From Reyranella sp. CPCC 100927 (GTDB taxonomy: Bacteria > Pseudomonadota > Alphaproteobacteria > Reyranellales > Reyranellaceae), in assembly GCF_007859315.1 (NCBI RefSeq), contig NZ_VOHA01000023.1, positions 1-64,000 on the forward strand: DNA of 64,000 nucleotides, given 5' to 3'. The translations under genes and the position numbers were made by a program. Below the pieces are notes generated by a model. The model made no database searches. It saw only the letters and a list, made by a program, of their open reading frames with translations, and had not been told where the DNA came from. Position 1 is the first letter of the stretch. Every line of letters begins with the position of its first letter. Shown piece after piece: positions 45,514 to 54,516 of the stretch.

Positions 45514-46368
45514 TCACGGCAATCTGTTTTCGATCACGATGAACCATGGCCGTTCGATCGTGCGGATCGGACGGCCGCTGGCATCGATGGGCAGCAACGA
45601 CTTCGACGTCGTGTCCTGCACATTGCCACCGATGACGCTCATGGTGCGGCGCCGCAGATCGACGGCGACGACGATATCGCAGTGGCCGAACGCCATGTCA
45701 TCGAGCGCCGCATCCCAGTTGGCCTGGGCGCGCGGGCCGGTGGGCAGGAAGATGACGCGCAGCACGGCGTCGCTGTCGCGCCGGCGCGTGGCGCAGATCA
45801 GGTCGCCCGGCTGCGGCGCGCGCGCTTCCAGCGGATGCGGTACGAACAGCGGCATCTCGTGCTTGTCGGGCGCTGCCGCGTAGGTGCGATAGCGATGCTG
45901 GATGTCCTTGAGATAGGCCGAGTGCAGGGGATCGAAGCGGAAGTCGCGCGGCTGGACGCCGGCATTGCGCAGCGCCGACGAGATGAAGACGGCCGACCAG
46001 GCATTGGTGCAGGCCGGCGGCGTCGCCGGATCGCGGCGTGACAGTTCCGAGTGGTCGGGCGACCCCGTGACCGGCGTCCAGTAGGCGGCGCGAAGATGAT
46101 CGCACAGCCGTTGCTCCGGCGTGACGCCGGGCCAACGCGGCGGCTCGGGCGGTCCGACGCGGCGCAAGTCGACAATGTGGCCGCGGCGGCCATCGCCGAA
46201 AAATTTCCATTCATGGTCGAGCCAAGCCAGCAGCGCCTGGTGTGTTCCCGGCGCATAGCGCTCGCGCGCATCGCCGGTTTCCGGCGCGGGGGCGGGCGGT
46301 GACGTCGTGGCGCAGGCTGCCAGCAGCAGCGTGATGACCAGAAGGGCGTATGTCGGCAGGCGGTTCAT
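45514..46368 (-). CDS. Putative lipoprotein, DUF2272-like
   Basis: Protein of 284 residues. The N-terminal hydrophobic stretch ends in a lipobox (LLLAACATTS, Cys at about 19), so it should be a lipoprotein. The body has the pattern WSAVFISSALRNAG and LRVIFLPTGPRAQANWDA, then DIVVAVDLRRRTMSVIGGNV. These match my memory of DUF2272 proteins, an NlpC/CHAP-like fold with Cys-His features of unknown role. I start it at 46368; the frame is open upstream without a signal. It may act on the cell wall, but that is uncertain. Confidence 0.7.
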   Translation of the reverse strand: MNRLPTYALLVITLLLAACATTSPPAPAPETGDARERYAPGTHQALLAWLDHEWKFFGDGRRGHIVDLRRVGPPEPPRWPGVTPEQRLCDHLRAAYWTPVTGSPDHSELSRRDPATPPACTNAWSAVFISSALRNAGVQPRDFRFDPLHSAYLKDIQHRYRTYAAAPDKHEMPLFVPHPLEARAPQPGDLICATRRRDSDAVLRVIFLPTGPRAQANWDAALDDMAFGHCDIVVAVDLRRRTMSVIGGNVQDTTSKSLLPIDASGRPIRTIERPWFIVIENRLP

Positions 46369-46521
46369 GTGCTGCGGGCGACCGTAGCATGTCATCGTGG
46401 CTGCTCGGGTTGCGAAAACAGGGTGCGGCATTGCATCCCTGGCGCGCCTACGCCATCGTGCGCGTCACCGCGGCAGCGGGCTATGGGAGCGACGCCAAGA
46501 GCGCTCCAGGGAGGACGGCGT

Positions 46522-47835
46522 ATGCGTTTGTCGCGGGCATCGTTGCTGGCGTTCGTGTCTCAGGCGGTGCCGATTGCCGGCCTTGGCCTGCCGATCGTGG
46601 TCTACCTGCCGCCGTTCTATGCCGACGAGATGGGGCTGGGTCTGGCCGCCGTCGGCTGGATCTTCATGATCACCCGGTTCTTCGACGTTGCGATCGACCC
46701 GGTGTTCGGTCTGCTGGCGGATCGTTACGGCACCCGCTTCGGCCGGCGCAAACCCTGGATCGCACTGGCGTTGCCCATCCTCATGCTCAGTGTCTGGATG
46801 GTCTTCGCGCCGGCCGGCAGCGTGAGCGATTCCTATCTGCTGGTCTGGTTGCTGATCATGTATGTCGGCTGGACCTTCGCCACGATCTCGATCCTGGCGT
46901 GGAGCGCTGAACTCGCCACCGACTACGACGCGCGCACCCGCGTCCAGGGTGCCTACCAGGCAGCGCTGATGGTCGGCCTGATCACCGTCCTGGTGATTCC
47001 CGCCGTCTTCGAGCTGACGGGTACACCGGCCCTGCGCGACAAGATGCGCGGTATCGGCTGGTTCATCGTCGTGCTGCTGCCCATCACCTTCGTGGCGGCC
47101 TTGGCCTGGGTGCCGGAAACCAAGGTGGTCGAGCGGCCCGAAGCGCATTGGCGCGACGTGGTGTCGGCGCTGGTCGGCAGCCGGCCGCTGCGGCGCCTGC
47201 TGATCGCCGACCTGATGGTGGGGCTGTCCAGCGGCGTGTCGGGCTCGCTGATCGTGTTCATCGCGCGCGATGCCTTCGCGCTGGGTGATCGTTCGGGCGT
47301 GCTGATGCTGGCCTATTTCGTCGTCGGTTGCTTCGCCATCCCGTTCTGGATCTGGCTCAGCCGCAAGGCCGAGAAGCATACGGCGCTGATCTGGGCCCAG
47401 GTCTATTCTCTCGTGCTGCTGCCGGTGTTCCTGGTGGCGCCGCCGGGCAACTTCTGGGCGGCGCTGGTGATGATCGCCTTGTTCGGCCTGCCCTACGCCT
47501 CGCACCGGTTCCTGATGAAGGCGATGATGGCCGACATCACCGACGACGATCAGGTGCGGACCGGCCGCATGCAGGCCGGCGTCTATTTCGGCCTGCTGGC
47601 GATGACCGAGAAGATCGGCCTGGCGTTGGCGGTCGGTATCACCTACCCGTTGCTGCAATGGATCGGCTTCCGCACCGGCGTTCAGAACGACGCTGCCGCG
47701 CTGCACGGCCTGGTGCTGCTGTTCGTCCTGCTGCCGGCGGTACTGCATGTGCTGGCGGCATTGGCGCTGTGGCGCTTCCCGTTGGGCCGCGCCGCGCAAC
47801 GCGATCTACGGCAGAAGATCGAGACCACAGCGTAG
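46522..47835 (+). CDS. MFS transporter, GPH (MelB-like) family
   Basis: Twelve-span symporter of 437 residues. The N-terminal helix pair is followed by FFDVAIDPVFGLLADRYGTR, the GPH sodium-site region with Asp residues. Then FGRRKPWIALALPILML, the MFS loop, and later HRFLMKAMMADITDDD with the acidic helix. It probably imports a glycoside or related solute with Na+ or H+. The start at 46522 has GGGAGGA upstream; further upstream the frame overlaps the DUF2272 promoter region and looks like shadow. Divergent from the DUF2272 gene. Confidence 0.88.
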   Translation: MRLSRASLLAFVSQAVPIAGLGLPIVVYLPPFYADEMGLGLAAVGWIFMITRFFDVAIDPVFGLLADRYGTRFGRRKPWIALALPILMLSVWMVFAPAGSVSDSYLLVWLLIMYVGWTFATISILAWSAELATDYDARTRVQGAYQAALMVGLITVLVIPAVFELTGTPALRDKMRGIGWFIVVLLPITFVAALAWVPETKVVERPEAHWRDVVSALVGSRPLRRLLIADLMVGLSSGVSGSLIVFIARDAFALGDRSGVLMLAYFVVGCFAIPFWIWLSRKAEKHTALIWAQVYSLVLLPVFLVAPPGNFWAALVMIALFGLPYASHRFLMKAMMADITDDDQVRTGRMQAGVYFGLLAMTEKIGLALAVGITYPLLQWIGFRTGVQNDAAALHGLVLLFVLLPAVLHVLAALALWRFPLGRAAQRDLRQKIETTA

Positions 47836-47845
47836 TCCGCCGAAT

Positions 47846-48325
47846 TCAGGTGCCGCGGCGATAGACCCCGTCGGCCTCGATCCAGTGCAACACGTCGCGG
47901 TGATCGCGCAGCCAGGCACGCAAGGCGGCTTGTTCGGCCGAGCCTGCCAGCCAGCGACCTGTGTCCGCCAGGGTCGGGGGCAACGGCAAGGTGGCGGCCA
48001 GCGCGTGGACGGGCAGCACCCGGCAGCGCCCCGCGCCGTGATCCAGTTTGATCGCCTGGGCAGGCAGATGGTCGAGAATGATATCGGCTGCCGTCAGGTC
48101 GCCGCAGAGCAGTCGTCCGGCGGCAAGCAGTGACACGGTCATGGGATCGGTCTCGGCTGCCCATTGCTGCGACAGCTGCCCGACATGACGGCGAAAGGCC
48201 TCGAAGATGTCGCCGTCGGTGGCAGGCTCGAAATAGCCTGGCGTGCGCGGACTGTTGCCGCCCAGGCAGTCGAGCGCCCGCAGGCGCTGCGGTCCGAGCG
48301 GTTGAAGATGGGCCGTTCTATCCAT
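47846..48325 (-). CDS. Hypothetical protein, candidate partner or immunity protein of the DUF4157-ART protein
   Basis: A soluble protein of 159 residues that I do not recognise. It has no signal or membrane span and ends WIEADGVYRRGT. Acidic and hydrophobic helices alternate, with the Leu-rich stretch MTVSLLAAGRLLCGDLTAAD. The start is the ATG at 48325, 11 bases after the stop of the 477-residue toxin-like gene. The two are therefore very probably co-transcribed. Placement right behind a predicted toxin, small size and lack of family fit an immunity or chaperone role, but that is inference. Confidence 0.55.
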   Translation of the reverse strand: MDRTAHLQPLGPQRLRALDCLGGNSPRTPGYFEPATDGDIFEAFRRHVGQLSQQWAAETDPMTVSLLAAGRLLCGDLTAADIILDHLPAQAIKLDHGAGRCRVLPVHALAATLPLPPTLADTGRWLAGSAEQAALRAWLRDHRDVLHWIEADGVYRRGT

Positions 48326-48336
48326 GTCGATGTCGC

Positions 48337-49770
48337 CTATCGTCCCGGCACCAGCAGGCCGCTTTCGTTGACCATCAGCGGCGCCACCCGCTGCGCCGGA
48401 ATCATGCGCACGATGCTGCCGGACGGTACCTGGTTCAAGATCACGAACTCGTTCTCCAACTGCAGGCCCTGCCATCCCAGCGGGCTGATGGCCTGGCTGC
48501 GCGGCATGCGGATCACATAGATCACGCCCTCATCGCCGAAGTTCGCCGCAATGCCCGGCAGGTTGGTGGTCGGGATGCCGGTTGAACCCAGCGGCAACCC
48601 CGCCAATCCCTCCGGCGCGGCGAAAGGCGGGATCGGCTGCGTATGCCATCGCGCCGTATAGCCGGCGATCTCGGCGTCGCTCAGGCCCAGTGTTCGCATG
48701 CGCGCGACCAGCTCCTGCGACGCAGCGACTCCCTCCTGTCGCGCCAGCGGGCTCAGGATCTGGCCGGTGGCGATGTCCTGGCCGCGATACAGCACGATCA
48801 CGCCGCGACGGTTGAGCCACCATTGCGAGACCTGCCCGGCCATGCCGCGCGTCGACAGGATTTGCTGGGCCTGGACCGCCGTCAGCGGTGCCTGTGCGGC
48901 GCGCTCGGCCAGCACGCGCGTGAGGGCGATGTCCGACTGGCTGACACCGTAGGTGGCCAGACGATCCAGGCCATAGGTGCCGGCCCGTCCGATCAGGCGG
49001 AAACCGCCGGGGACAACAAAGCCGATCACGGCGCCGGTGGTGGCGTCGAACAGGTACATCAACGGTGGCGAGGCCTGGCCGCGTGCGACGTCGCTGGTGG
49101 CCCGGAGGCTGACGTTGGTTGCGGCACCGGCCAATGCCATGCGCCCGAGAAAACCCAGGCCCAGCCGGGCGCCGATGCCGATGGCGCCGGCTGGCACCAC
49201 GAAGAGACACAGCGCCTCGGCGATGATCTGGCCCGGTGACGGACCGGGTATCGGCGTGTCGCGCGGACCGGGTGCGTTGGCGACGCCCGGACGCAGCAGC
49301 ACATACAACCCGACACCGATGGCAACGAACCATACCAGCGGATGAAGCTGCTGTGGGTCGGCGCCATGGCGGACGGGTCGGGCCACGGGCAAGGCGCTGA
49401 TGGCCTCGGCTTCGTGCTCGACGACGGCGGACGGGGCAATGCGGCCGGTGCGCGCTGCCAGCTGGACCTGGGCGAGGTGCACAAGTTCGTGACGCAGAAC
49501 CGCGTCGAGGTGCTCCGGCCGGCCGTCATCCACAAAGATGCGATCGCCGTACACGAAACCGGCGGCGCCCAGCCGGCGGGCCGCGCGTTGCGCCGCCGTG
49601 TCCGTGTGCAGCCAGAACCGCGGCGGCAGCTGCGCTTCCAGGCCGCCGAGCCACCGCCGCGTGTCGGGCGTGAGATGGGTGTGCCCGTCGACTCCGCGCG
49701 ACTGCGTCAGCAGCGTCTCGAATGCGGTCGGCTGCAACGATGATGTGGAGACATCGCCGGGATTGTACAT
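48337..49770 (-). CDS. DUF4157-like protein with a predicted C-terminal ADP-ribosyltransferase domain
   Basis: A 477-residue protein with three parts. Residues about 28-130 resemble the DUF4157 metallopeptidase-like domain found in effectors of extracellular contractile injection systems: HELVH at 94-98 and EHEAEAIS at 118-125 (E120/E122 as possible third ligand). Residues about 143-260 are hydrophobic with Gly/Pro (VWFVAIGVGLYVLLRPG and others). The C-terminal part has the R-S/T-E pattern of ADP-ribosyltransferases: VLYRGQ with R329, STGIPTTNLPGIAANF from S396, and an ExE-like LENEFVILNQVPSGSIVRMI with E439 and E441. A toxin is the favoured reading. There is no Sec signal. No injection-system genes are in the window. 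The ART call is from motif order only. Confidence 0.7.
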   Translation of the reverse strand: MYNPGDVSTSSLQPTAFETLLTQSRGVDGHTHLTPDTRRWLGGLEAQLPPRFWLHTDTAAQRAARRLGAAGFVYGDRIFVDDGRPEHLDAVLRHELVHLAQVQLAARTGRIAPSAVVEHEAEAISALPVARPVRHGADPQQLHPLVWFVAIGVGLYVLLRPGVANAPGPRDTPIPGPSPGQIIAEALCLFVVPAGAIGIGARLGLGFLGRMALAGAATNVSLRATSDVARGQASPPLMYLFDATTGAVIGFVVPGGFRLIGRAGTYGLDRLATYGVSQSDIALTRVLAERAAQAPLTAVQAQQILSTRGMAGQVSQWWLNRRGVIVLYRGQDIATGQILSPLARQEGVAASQELVARMRTLGLSDAEIAGYTARWHTQPIPPFAAPEGLAGLPLGSTGIPTTNLPGIAANFGDEGVIYVIRMPRSQAISPLGWQGLQLENEFVILNQVPSGSIVRMIPAQRVAPLMVNESGLLVPGR

Positions 49771-49848
49771 TGCGAGTTTCCCAGATGGCGAACCGGAACG
49801 TGCAATTTCAACCCTGAATATGGCAAGCGGTTGACAGCGCCGCTGCGC

Positions 49849-50751
49849 TCACATCTCCCACGGCGGTGGTTCGAACTTGGCCGACAGGAAATCGACGAAC
49901 GCCGTCACCTTGGGCGGCAGCAGACGGCGGTGCGGATAGACGGCGTGGATCGGGATCGTGTCGTCGGGTGTGAACGGCGTCAGCACCTGCTTGAGGCGGC
50001 CTTCGCGGATGGCCTTGGCGACGGTGAGGCGGGTCAGTCGCACGATGCCGACACCGGCCTCGGCGAGATGGAACAGCATGTCCCCGTCGTCGGCGCGGCA
50101 GTTGCCGCGCACCTGGGTCTCGCGCAACTCGCCGTCGATGACGAACGGCCAGCGGTTCATGTACATGCGATCGCGGAAGCCCAGGCAGTTGTGCCCGGCC
50201 AGGTCGTTGGGATGCGCCGGCTCGCCGTGGCGCGCGAGGTAGCTGGGTGCCGCCACCACGATACGACGATCCTCGCCGACCTTGCGGGCCACGAAGCTGG
50301 AGTCGGCCAGCACGCCGATGCGGAAGGCGACGTCGAAGCCCTCCTGCACCAGGTCGACCACCCGGTCGGTGAACGACAGGTCGAGTTCGATGCCGGGGTG
50401 CAGTTTCAGGAACTCCGGCACCAGCGGCAGGATCTGGTGCGAGCCGAACGCCAGCGATGTCGTGACCTTGAGCAGCCCGCGCGCCTCGCCGCCGCGCTGG
50501 CCGATGGCGGCCTCGGCCGCTTCGACGTCGCCGATGATGCGCGCGGCGTCGCGGTAGAACGCTTCACCGGCCTCGGTCAGCGCCAGCTTGCGGGTCGTGC
50601 GGTTGAACAGCCGCACACCCAGTCGTTCTTCCAGCCGCGTGATCAGCTTGCTGATCGCCGACGGCGTCAATCCAAGCTGCGGCGCGGCGGCCGAGAAGCC
50701 GTTGGCCTCGACCACCTTCACGAACGCCGTCATGTCGCCGATCCGGTCCAT
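49849..50751 (-). CDS. LysR-family transcriptional regulator
   Basis: Regulator of 300 residues. The N-terminal winged helix (about 1-60) has FVKVVEANGFSAAAPQLGLT, then ISKLITRLEERLGVRLFNRT. The C-terminal part is a typical periplasmic-binding-like effector domain (FDVAFRIGVLADSSFVARKV). It is divergent from the DinB-like gene across 95 bases that hold an ATTC-N5-GAAT inverted repeat at 50800-50812, of the kind LysR proteins use. Regulation of the neighbour is likely but unproven. Confidence 0.92.
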   Translation of the reverse strand: MDRIGDMTAFVKVVEANGFSAAAPQLGLTPSAISKLITRLEERLGVRLFNRTTRKLALTEAGEAFYRDAARIIGDVEAAEAAIGQRGGEARGLLKVTTSLAFGSHQILPLVPEFLKLHPGIELDLSFTDRVVDLVQEGFDVAFRIGVLADSSFVARKVGEDRRIVVAAPSYLARHGEPAHPNDLAGHNCLGFRDRMYMNRWPFVIDGELRETQVRGNCRADDGDMLFHLAEAGVGIVRLTRLTVAKAIREGRLKQVLTPFTPDDTIPIHAVYPHRRLLPPKVTAFVDFLSAKFEPPPWEM

Positions 50752-50846
50752 TACCCTGATTATTGACCGAAATTCACAACGGTCCCAATCTTGACGTCTA
50801 TTCCACGCGAATCAATCCTGAATTAGCATGATGGTGGGAATAGGCG

Positions 50847-51359
50847 ATGACCGAATCCGGCCTTTGGCGCCAGTACGCCCGCTACAACACACTGGCCAAC
50901 GAACGACTGTACGATGCTTGCGCCGGGCTCGACGCCGCCACCCGCGAGCGCGATATCGGTGCGTTCTTCGGCAGCCTGCACGGCACCCTCAATCACCTGC
51001 TGCTGGGTGATCGCATCTGGATGGCCCGCTTCGCCGGTGAAACGGCGCCGTCGACCAACCTCGATGCGATTCTGTTCGACGCCTTCGATGCGCTACGCGC
51101 TGCCCGCACAGTCATGGATGCGCGCATCGAGGCGTTTTTTGCCACGGCCTCCGCGGACTTCTGGAATCGCCCGGTGCGCTACATCAACAACGAAGGCCGT
51201 GTGTTCGAGGACCAGCCCTTGCTGCTGGTGCCGCACTTCTTCAATCACCAGACACATCATCGCGGCCAGGCGCATGCGCTGTTGTCTCAGCTGGGCCTGG
51301 GCAAGCGCACGCCGGTTCTCGATCTGCACCGCGTGATCAAACCGCTGCCCGGCATCTAG
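50847..51359 (+). CDS. DinB-like four-helix bundle protein
   Basis: Protein of 170 residues. The metal-binding His positions are in FGSLHGTLNHLLLGD (one helix) and FFNHQTHHRGQAHALLSQL (third helix), the DinB/YfiT-like motif set. Some members are thiol-dependent S-transferases (bacillithiol or mycothiol); others have unknown activity. Members are often stress linked. A gap of 11 bases separates its stop from the CoA-transferase stop on the opposite strand. Confidence 0.85.
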   Translation: MTESGLWRQYARYNTLANERLYDACAGLDAATRERDIGAFFGSLHGTLNHLLLGDRIWMARFAGETAPSTNLDAILFDAFDALRAARTVMDARIEAFFATASADFWNRPVRYINNEGRVFEDQPLLLVPHFFNHQTHHRGQAHALLSQLGLGKRTPVLDLHRVIKPLPGI

Positions 51360-51370
51360 AGGCCGGCGCT

Positions 51371-52528
51371 TCAGATCACGTTCTGGCCTTGCAGGCGCGC
51401 GACGTCGTCGTCGGTGTAACCCAGCTCGCGCAGGATCTGCGGACCATGCGCGCCCAGCTCAGGCCAGTGGGTGTTGATGCGCCCTGGCTCGTCGCGGAAC
51501 TTGATGGGGATACCGAGGTGCTTCAGGCCGCGGTCGTCGGTCACCACCATCCGGCGGTGCGCCACGTGCGGATCGAGGGTCGCCTCGACCATGTCCCGGA
51601 CCGGCGAGAAGCAGATGTCGCGGCCGGCGAACCAGTTCTGCCACTCGGCCAGGGTCTTCAGGCGGAACGTCGTGCGCAAGAAATCGCGCACCGGGTCCTC
51701 GACCGGGCCAGGGCCCTGTTGGCACAGCGCCACCAGGTCGGGTCGGCCGAGATCGGCCAGCAGGTTGCGGGTGAATTTCAGCTCCGAGCCGCCCAGCACG
51801 AGATGGCGGCCATCGCGCGTCTCGTAGATGTTGTACATCGCATGCCCGCCCCACGTGCGTTCGTGGCGCGGATTGGGCATGCGGTTCTCGGCGAACGTCG
51901 GGCCCATCACGTTGGGCATCCAGGCCAGCAGCGTGTCCATCATGGCGATGTCGATGTAGTCGCCACGACTGGTCTGCGTGCGGCGCAGCAGCGCCATCAG
52001 GATGCCGTTGAGCGCCATCAGCGAGGCCGTGGCATCGGCTGCCGGCACCGCCGGCATGGCGGGCGCGCCGTCCGATCCGAGATTGGCCGCCAGCAGGCCG
52101 ACCTCGGCCTGGATGCCGAGATCGTGCGTGGGCCGGTCGCGCGACGGGCCGTCCTGGCCGTAGGCCGAGATCGAGCAGTAGACCACGCGCGGCGCCCGCA
52201 CTTTCACCGCGTCATAGCCGACACCCAGCCGATCGACCACGCCGGGGCGGAACGACTCGACGATCACATCGGCGCGTTCGGCCAGCTGCATGAAGATCTC
52301 GACTGCCGCGGGTTGCTTGAGGTCGAGTACCAGGCTGCGCTTGCCGCGCTGCGTGTTGCGGAAATAGACGGTGGTGCCGGCCTCGCGCACGCCGATCTGC
52401 CGCGTCGGCTCACCGGTCGGCGGCTCGATGCGAATCACGTCGGCGCCGTGGTCGGCCATCATCATCGTCAGGTGCGGGCCGGGCAGGAAGGAAGACAGAT
52501 CCAGGACTTTGATGCCGTCGAGCTTCAT
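51371..52528 (-). CDS. CoA-transferase family III (CaiB/BaiF)
   Basis: Transfers CoA between carboxylic acids via an aspartyl-CoA intermediate. It has 385 residues. It opens MKLDGIKVLDLSSFLPGPHL, followed by HGADVIRIEPPTGEPTRQIG. The catalytic Asp lies in RDRPTHDLGIQAEVG, followed by the MALNGILMALLRR helix. It is the last gene of a unit with an acyl-CoA dehydrogenase and a MaoC hydratase, so it may activate the acid that the two others process. A long palindromic repeat separates it from the acyl-CoA dehydrogenase gene. Confidence 0.9.
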   Translation of the reverse strand: MKLDGIKVLDLSSFLPGPHLTMMMADHGADVIRIEPPTGEPTRQIGVREAGTTVYFRNTQRGKRSLVLDLKQPAAVEIFMQLAERADVIVESFRPGVVDRLGVGYDAVKVRAPRVVYCSISAYGQDGPSRDRPTHDLGIQAEVGLLAANLGSDGAPAMPAVPAADATASLMALNGILMALLRRTQTSRGDYIDIAMMDTLLAWMPNVMGPTFAENRMPNPRHERTWGGHAMYNIYETRDGRHLVLGGSELKFTRNLLADLGRPDLVALCQQGPGPVEDPVRDFLRTTFRLKTLAEWQNWFAGRDICFSPVRDMVEATLDPHVAHRRMVVTDDRGLKHLGIPIKFRDEPGRINTHWPELGAHGPQILRELGYTDDDVARLQGQNVI

Positions 52529-52550
52529 CGGGTGGTTCCTACAGACATGT

Positions 52551-52630
52551 CATCCCGAGCGCAGCGAGGGATCTCCCGCGGAAGAGACACGGCACGCCAA
52601 TCGCAGAGATCCCTCGCTGCGCTCGGGGTG
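52551..52630. repeat. Intergenic REP-like inverted repeat
   Basis: Arms 52551-52575 and 52606-52630 (25 bases each, 24 complementary) flank a 30-base loop. The motif CCGAGCGCAGCGAGGGATC is of the dispersed palindromic kind often found between alphaproteobacterial genes. It lies between the acyl-CoA dehydrogenase stop and the CoA-transferase start and shares its core with the tpsA repeat at 33711-33830. It could also act as an mRNA stem. Confidence 0.75.
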
Positions 52631-52639
52631 GCACCTTGG

Positions 52640-53830
52640 TCACACCGGATTCCGTTCGATGAGTTGCCGCGCGATGATCAGCCGCTGGATCTCGTTGGTG
52701 CCTTCGCCGATGCACAGCAGCGGCGCGTCGCGGTAGTAGCGCTCGACGTCCATCTCCTTGGAATAACCGTAGGCGCCGTGGATGCGCAGCGCCTCGGTGG
52801 CGTTCTCCAGCGCCGCCTCGGTGGCGAACAGCTTGGCCATGCCGGCCTCCATGTCGCAGCGCCGGCCGTCGTCGTAGGCCTTGGCCGCCTGCTCGACCAG
52901 TAGCCGCGCCGCCTCGACACGCGTGGCCATGTCGGCGAGCTTCAGCGCGATCGCCTGGTGCTGGTGGATCGGCTTGCCCATGGTCTTGCGGATCTGGGTG
53001 TAGCCGGCGGCCGCCTTCAGCGCCGCGGTGGCGACGCCGACGCCGCGGGCCGCGACGTTGATGCGGCCCAGCTCCAGGCCGCCCGCGGTGTGCACGAAGC
53101 CCTTGCCCTCGGCCTCGCCGATCAGGTTGGCGGCCGGCACGCGGTAGTCCTGGAAGATCAGCTCGGCCGAATCGATGCCCTTGTAGCCCAGCTTCTCGAG
53201 CTTGCGGCTGACGGTGAAGCCAGGCCCCTTCTCGGCGAGGAACATCGACAGGCCCTTGTGCCGCGGCTCGACGTCCTCGGTCTTCACCAGGATTGCGACG
53301 CAGTGGCCGTGGATGCCGTTGGAGATCCAGGTCTTGGTGCCGTTGATCACGTAGTGATCGCCATCGCGCACGGCGCGCGTGCGGATCGCCTGCAGGTCGG
53401 TGCCGCAGTCGGGCTCGGTCAGCGCCAGTCCGCCGCGCATCTCGCCGCTGGCGAATTTGGGCAGATAGCGGTTCTTCTGCGCCTCGCTGCCGAAGCGCTG
53501 CACTGCCGACGCCATGATCAGGTGCGAGTTGAAGATGCCGGACAGCGACATCCAGACTTCGGCGACCTCGGTTACGATCTTGGAATAGGTCGACGCCCCC
53601 AGGCCGAGCCCGCCATAGGCGCGGCGGATCGTGGCGCCGAACAGGCCAAGCGCCGTCATCTGCGCCACCATGTCGGCCGGCCAGACATCGTCGTGCTCGA
53701 GCTGACGGGCGTACGGCTTCACGTCGCGCGCCAACCACTTGCGCACGGAGTCGAGGATCTGCGCCTCCTCTTCCGGCGTCACGGCTTCGTTGTCGAGACG
53801 ATCTGTCGATTGGGTCATGTCAGCGCTCAT
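52640..53830 (-). CDS. Acyl-CoA dehydrogenase
   Basis: FAD enzyme of 396 residues that introduces an alpha-beta double bond in an acyl-CoA. Signature 1 is LALTEPDCGTDLQAIRTRAV, and the FAD/ETF strand is VINGTKTWISNGIHGH. The C-terminal FAD/catalytic loop is APLLCIGEGTNEIQRLIIAR, with the usual catalytic Glu candidate in GEGT. The middle gene of a probable three-gene unit: MaoC, then this, then CaiB/BaiF. The substrate is probably a short or branched acyl-CoA, not decidable here. Confidence 0.92.
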   Translation of the reverse strand: MSADMTQSTDRLDNEAVTPEEEAQILDSVRKWLARDVKPYARQLEHDDVWPADMVAQMTALGLFGATIRRAYGGLGLGASTYSKIVTEVAEVWMSLSGIFNSHLIMASAVQRFGSEAQKNRYLPKFASGEMRGGLALTEPDCGTDLQAIRTRAVRDGDHYVINGTKTWISNGIHGHCVAILVKTEDVEPRHKGLSMFLAEKGPGFTVSRKLEKLGYKGIDSAELIFQDYRVPAANLIGEAEGKGFVHTAGGLELGRINVAARGVGVATAALKAAAGYTQIRKTMGKPIHQHQAIALKLADMATRVEAARLLVEQAAKAYDDGRRCDMEAGMAKLFATEAALENATEALRIHGAYGYSKEMDVERYYRDAPLLCIGEGTNEIQRLIIARQLIERNPV

Positions 53831-53838
53831 ATGCCTGC

Positions 53839-53905
53839 ATGGTGAGCTTGTCGAACCATGAGGGCCGTTCTAACCGCGGTGCATGGTTCGACAAGCTCAC
53901 CATGA
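53839..53905. repeat. Perfect 23-bp inverted repeat between maoC and the acyl-CoA dehydrogenase gene
   Basis: The arms at 53839-53861 and 53883-53905 (core GAGCTTGTCGAACCATG) are perfect complements with a 21-base loop. This is a dispersed palindrome of a kind common in alphaproteobacterial genomes, often called REP or terminator-like. It fills nearly the whole gap between the two genes, so it is likely transcribed and could stabilise or attenuate the transcript. Confidence 0.8.
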
Positions 53906-53911
53906 AGCTGA

Positions 53912-54430
53912 TTAGTAGTTCGCCTTGTCGTCGACCGCATGCCCGCGCTTGGGGATCAGCATCTGGCGCGTGAACTCCATCACGCGGCTGCCGTCCTGCT
54001 TGTGGGCGGTGGTCTTCACCGTGACGATGCCGGCCGTCGGCCGCGATTGCGACTCGCGCTTGGCCAGCACCTCGCTCTCGGCGTACAGCGTGTCGCCGTT
54101 GAAGACCGGCGCCGGCATCTTGATGTCGGTCCAGCCGAGATTGGCGATGGTCTTCTGGCTGACGTCGGATACCGACATGCCGGCTACGATCGACAGGGTC
54201 AGGCACGAATTCACGATCGGCTGGCCGAATTCGCTGTGGCGTGCGTACTCCTTGTCGAAGTGCAGCGGATGCTGATTCATGGTCAGCAGGGTGAACCAGG
54301 TGTTGTCGGCTTCGGAGATCGTGCGGCCGGGCCGGTGCTCGTAGATGTCGCCGACCTCGAAATCCTCATAATAGCGCCCGTAGGATTCGCGGGTGCGCCG
54401 CGCGCCCACAGGCCGCGCCGTCGCGACCAT
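53912..54430 (-). CDS. MaoC-family acyl-CoA hydratase
   Basis: Hot-dog-fold enzyme of 172 residues. The hydratase 2 motif is seen in the NQHPLHFDKEYARHSEFG segment (Asp and His), followed by NSCLTLSIVAGMSVSDV. I chose the ATG at 54430. GGAGGAACGC in front of it includes the earlier in-frame ATG at 54442, which lacks its own site. Likely hydrates an enoyl-CoA made by the adjacent acyl-CoA dehydrogenase. Mesaconyl-CoA-type hydratases look similar, but I cannot assign one. Confidence 0.87.
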   Translation of the reverse strand: MVATARPVGARRTRESYGRYYEDFEVGDIYEHRPGRTISEADNTWFTLLTMNQHPLHFDKEYARHSEFGQPIVNSCLTLSIVAGMSVSDVSQKTIANLGWTDIKMPAPVFNGDTLYAESEVLAKRESQSRPTAGIVTVKTTAHKQDGSRVMEFTRQMLIPKRGHAVDDKANY

Positions 54431-54516
54431 GCGTTCCTCCATCCTGTATACTGGCGATTACGGCACCGGGTCGCGGTGAACGCAAGCGGCCGGGTCCGCC
54501 TGTCGAGAGGAGTGTC

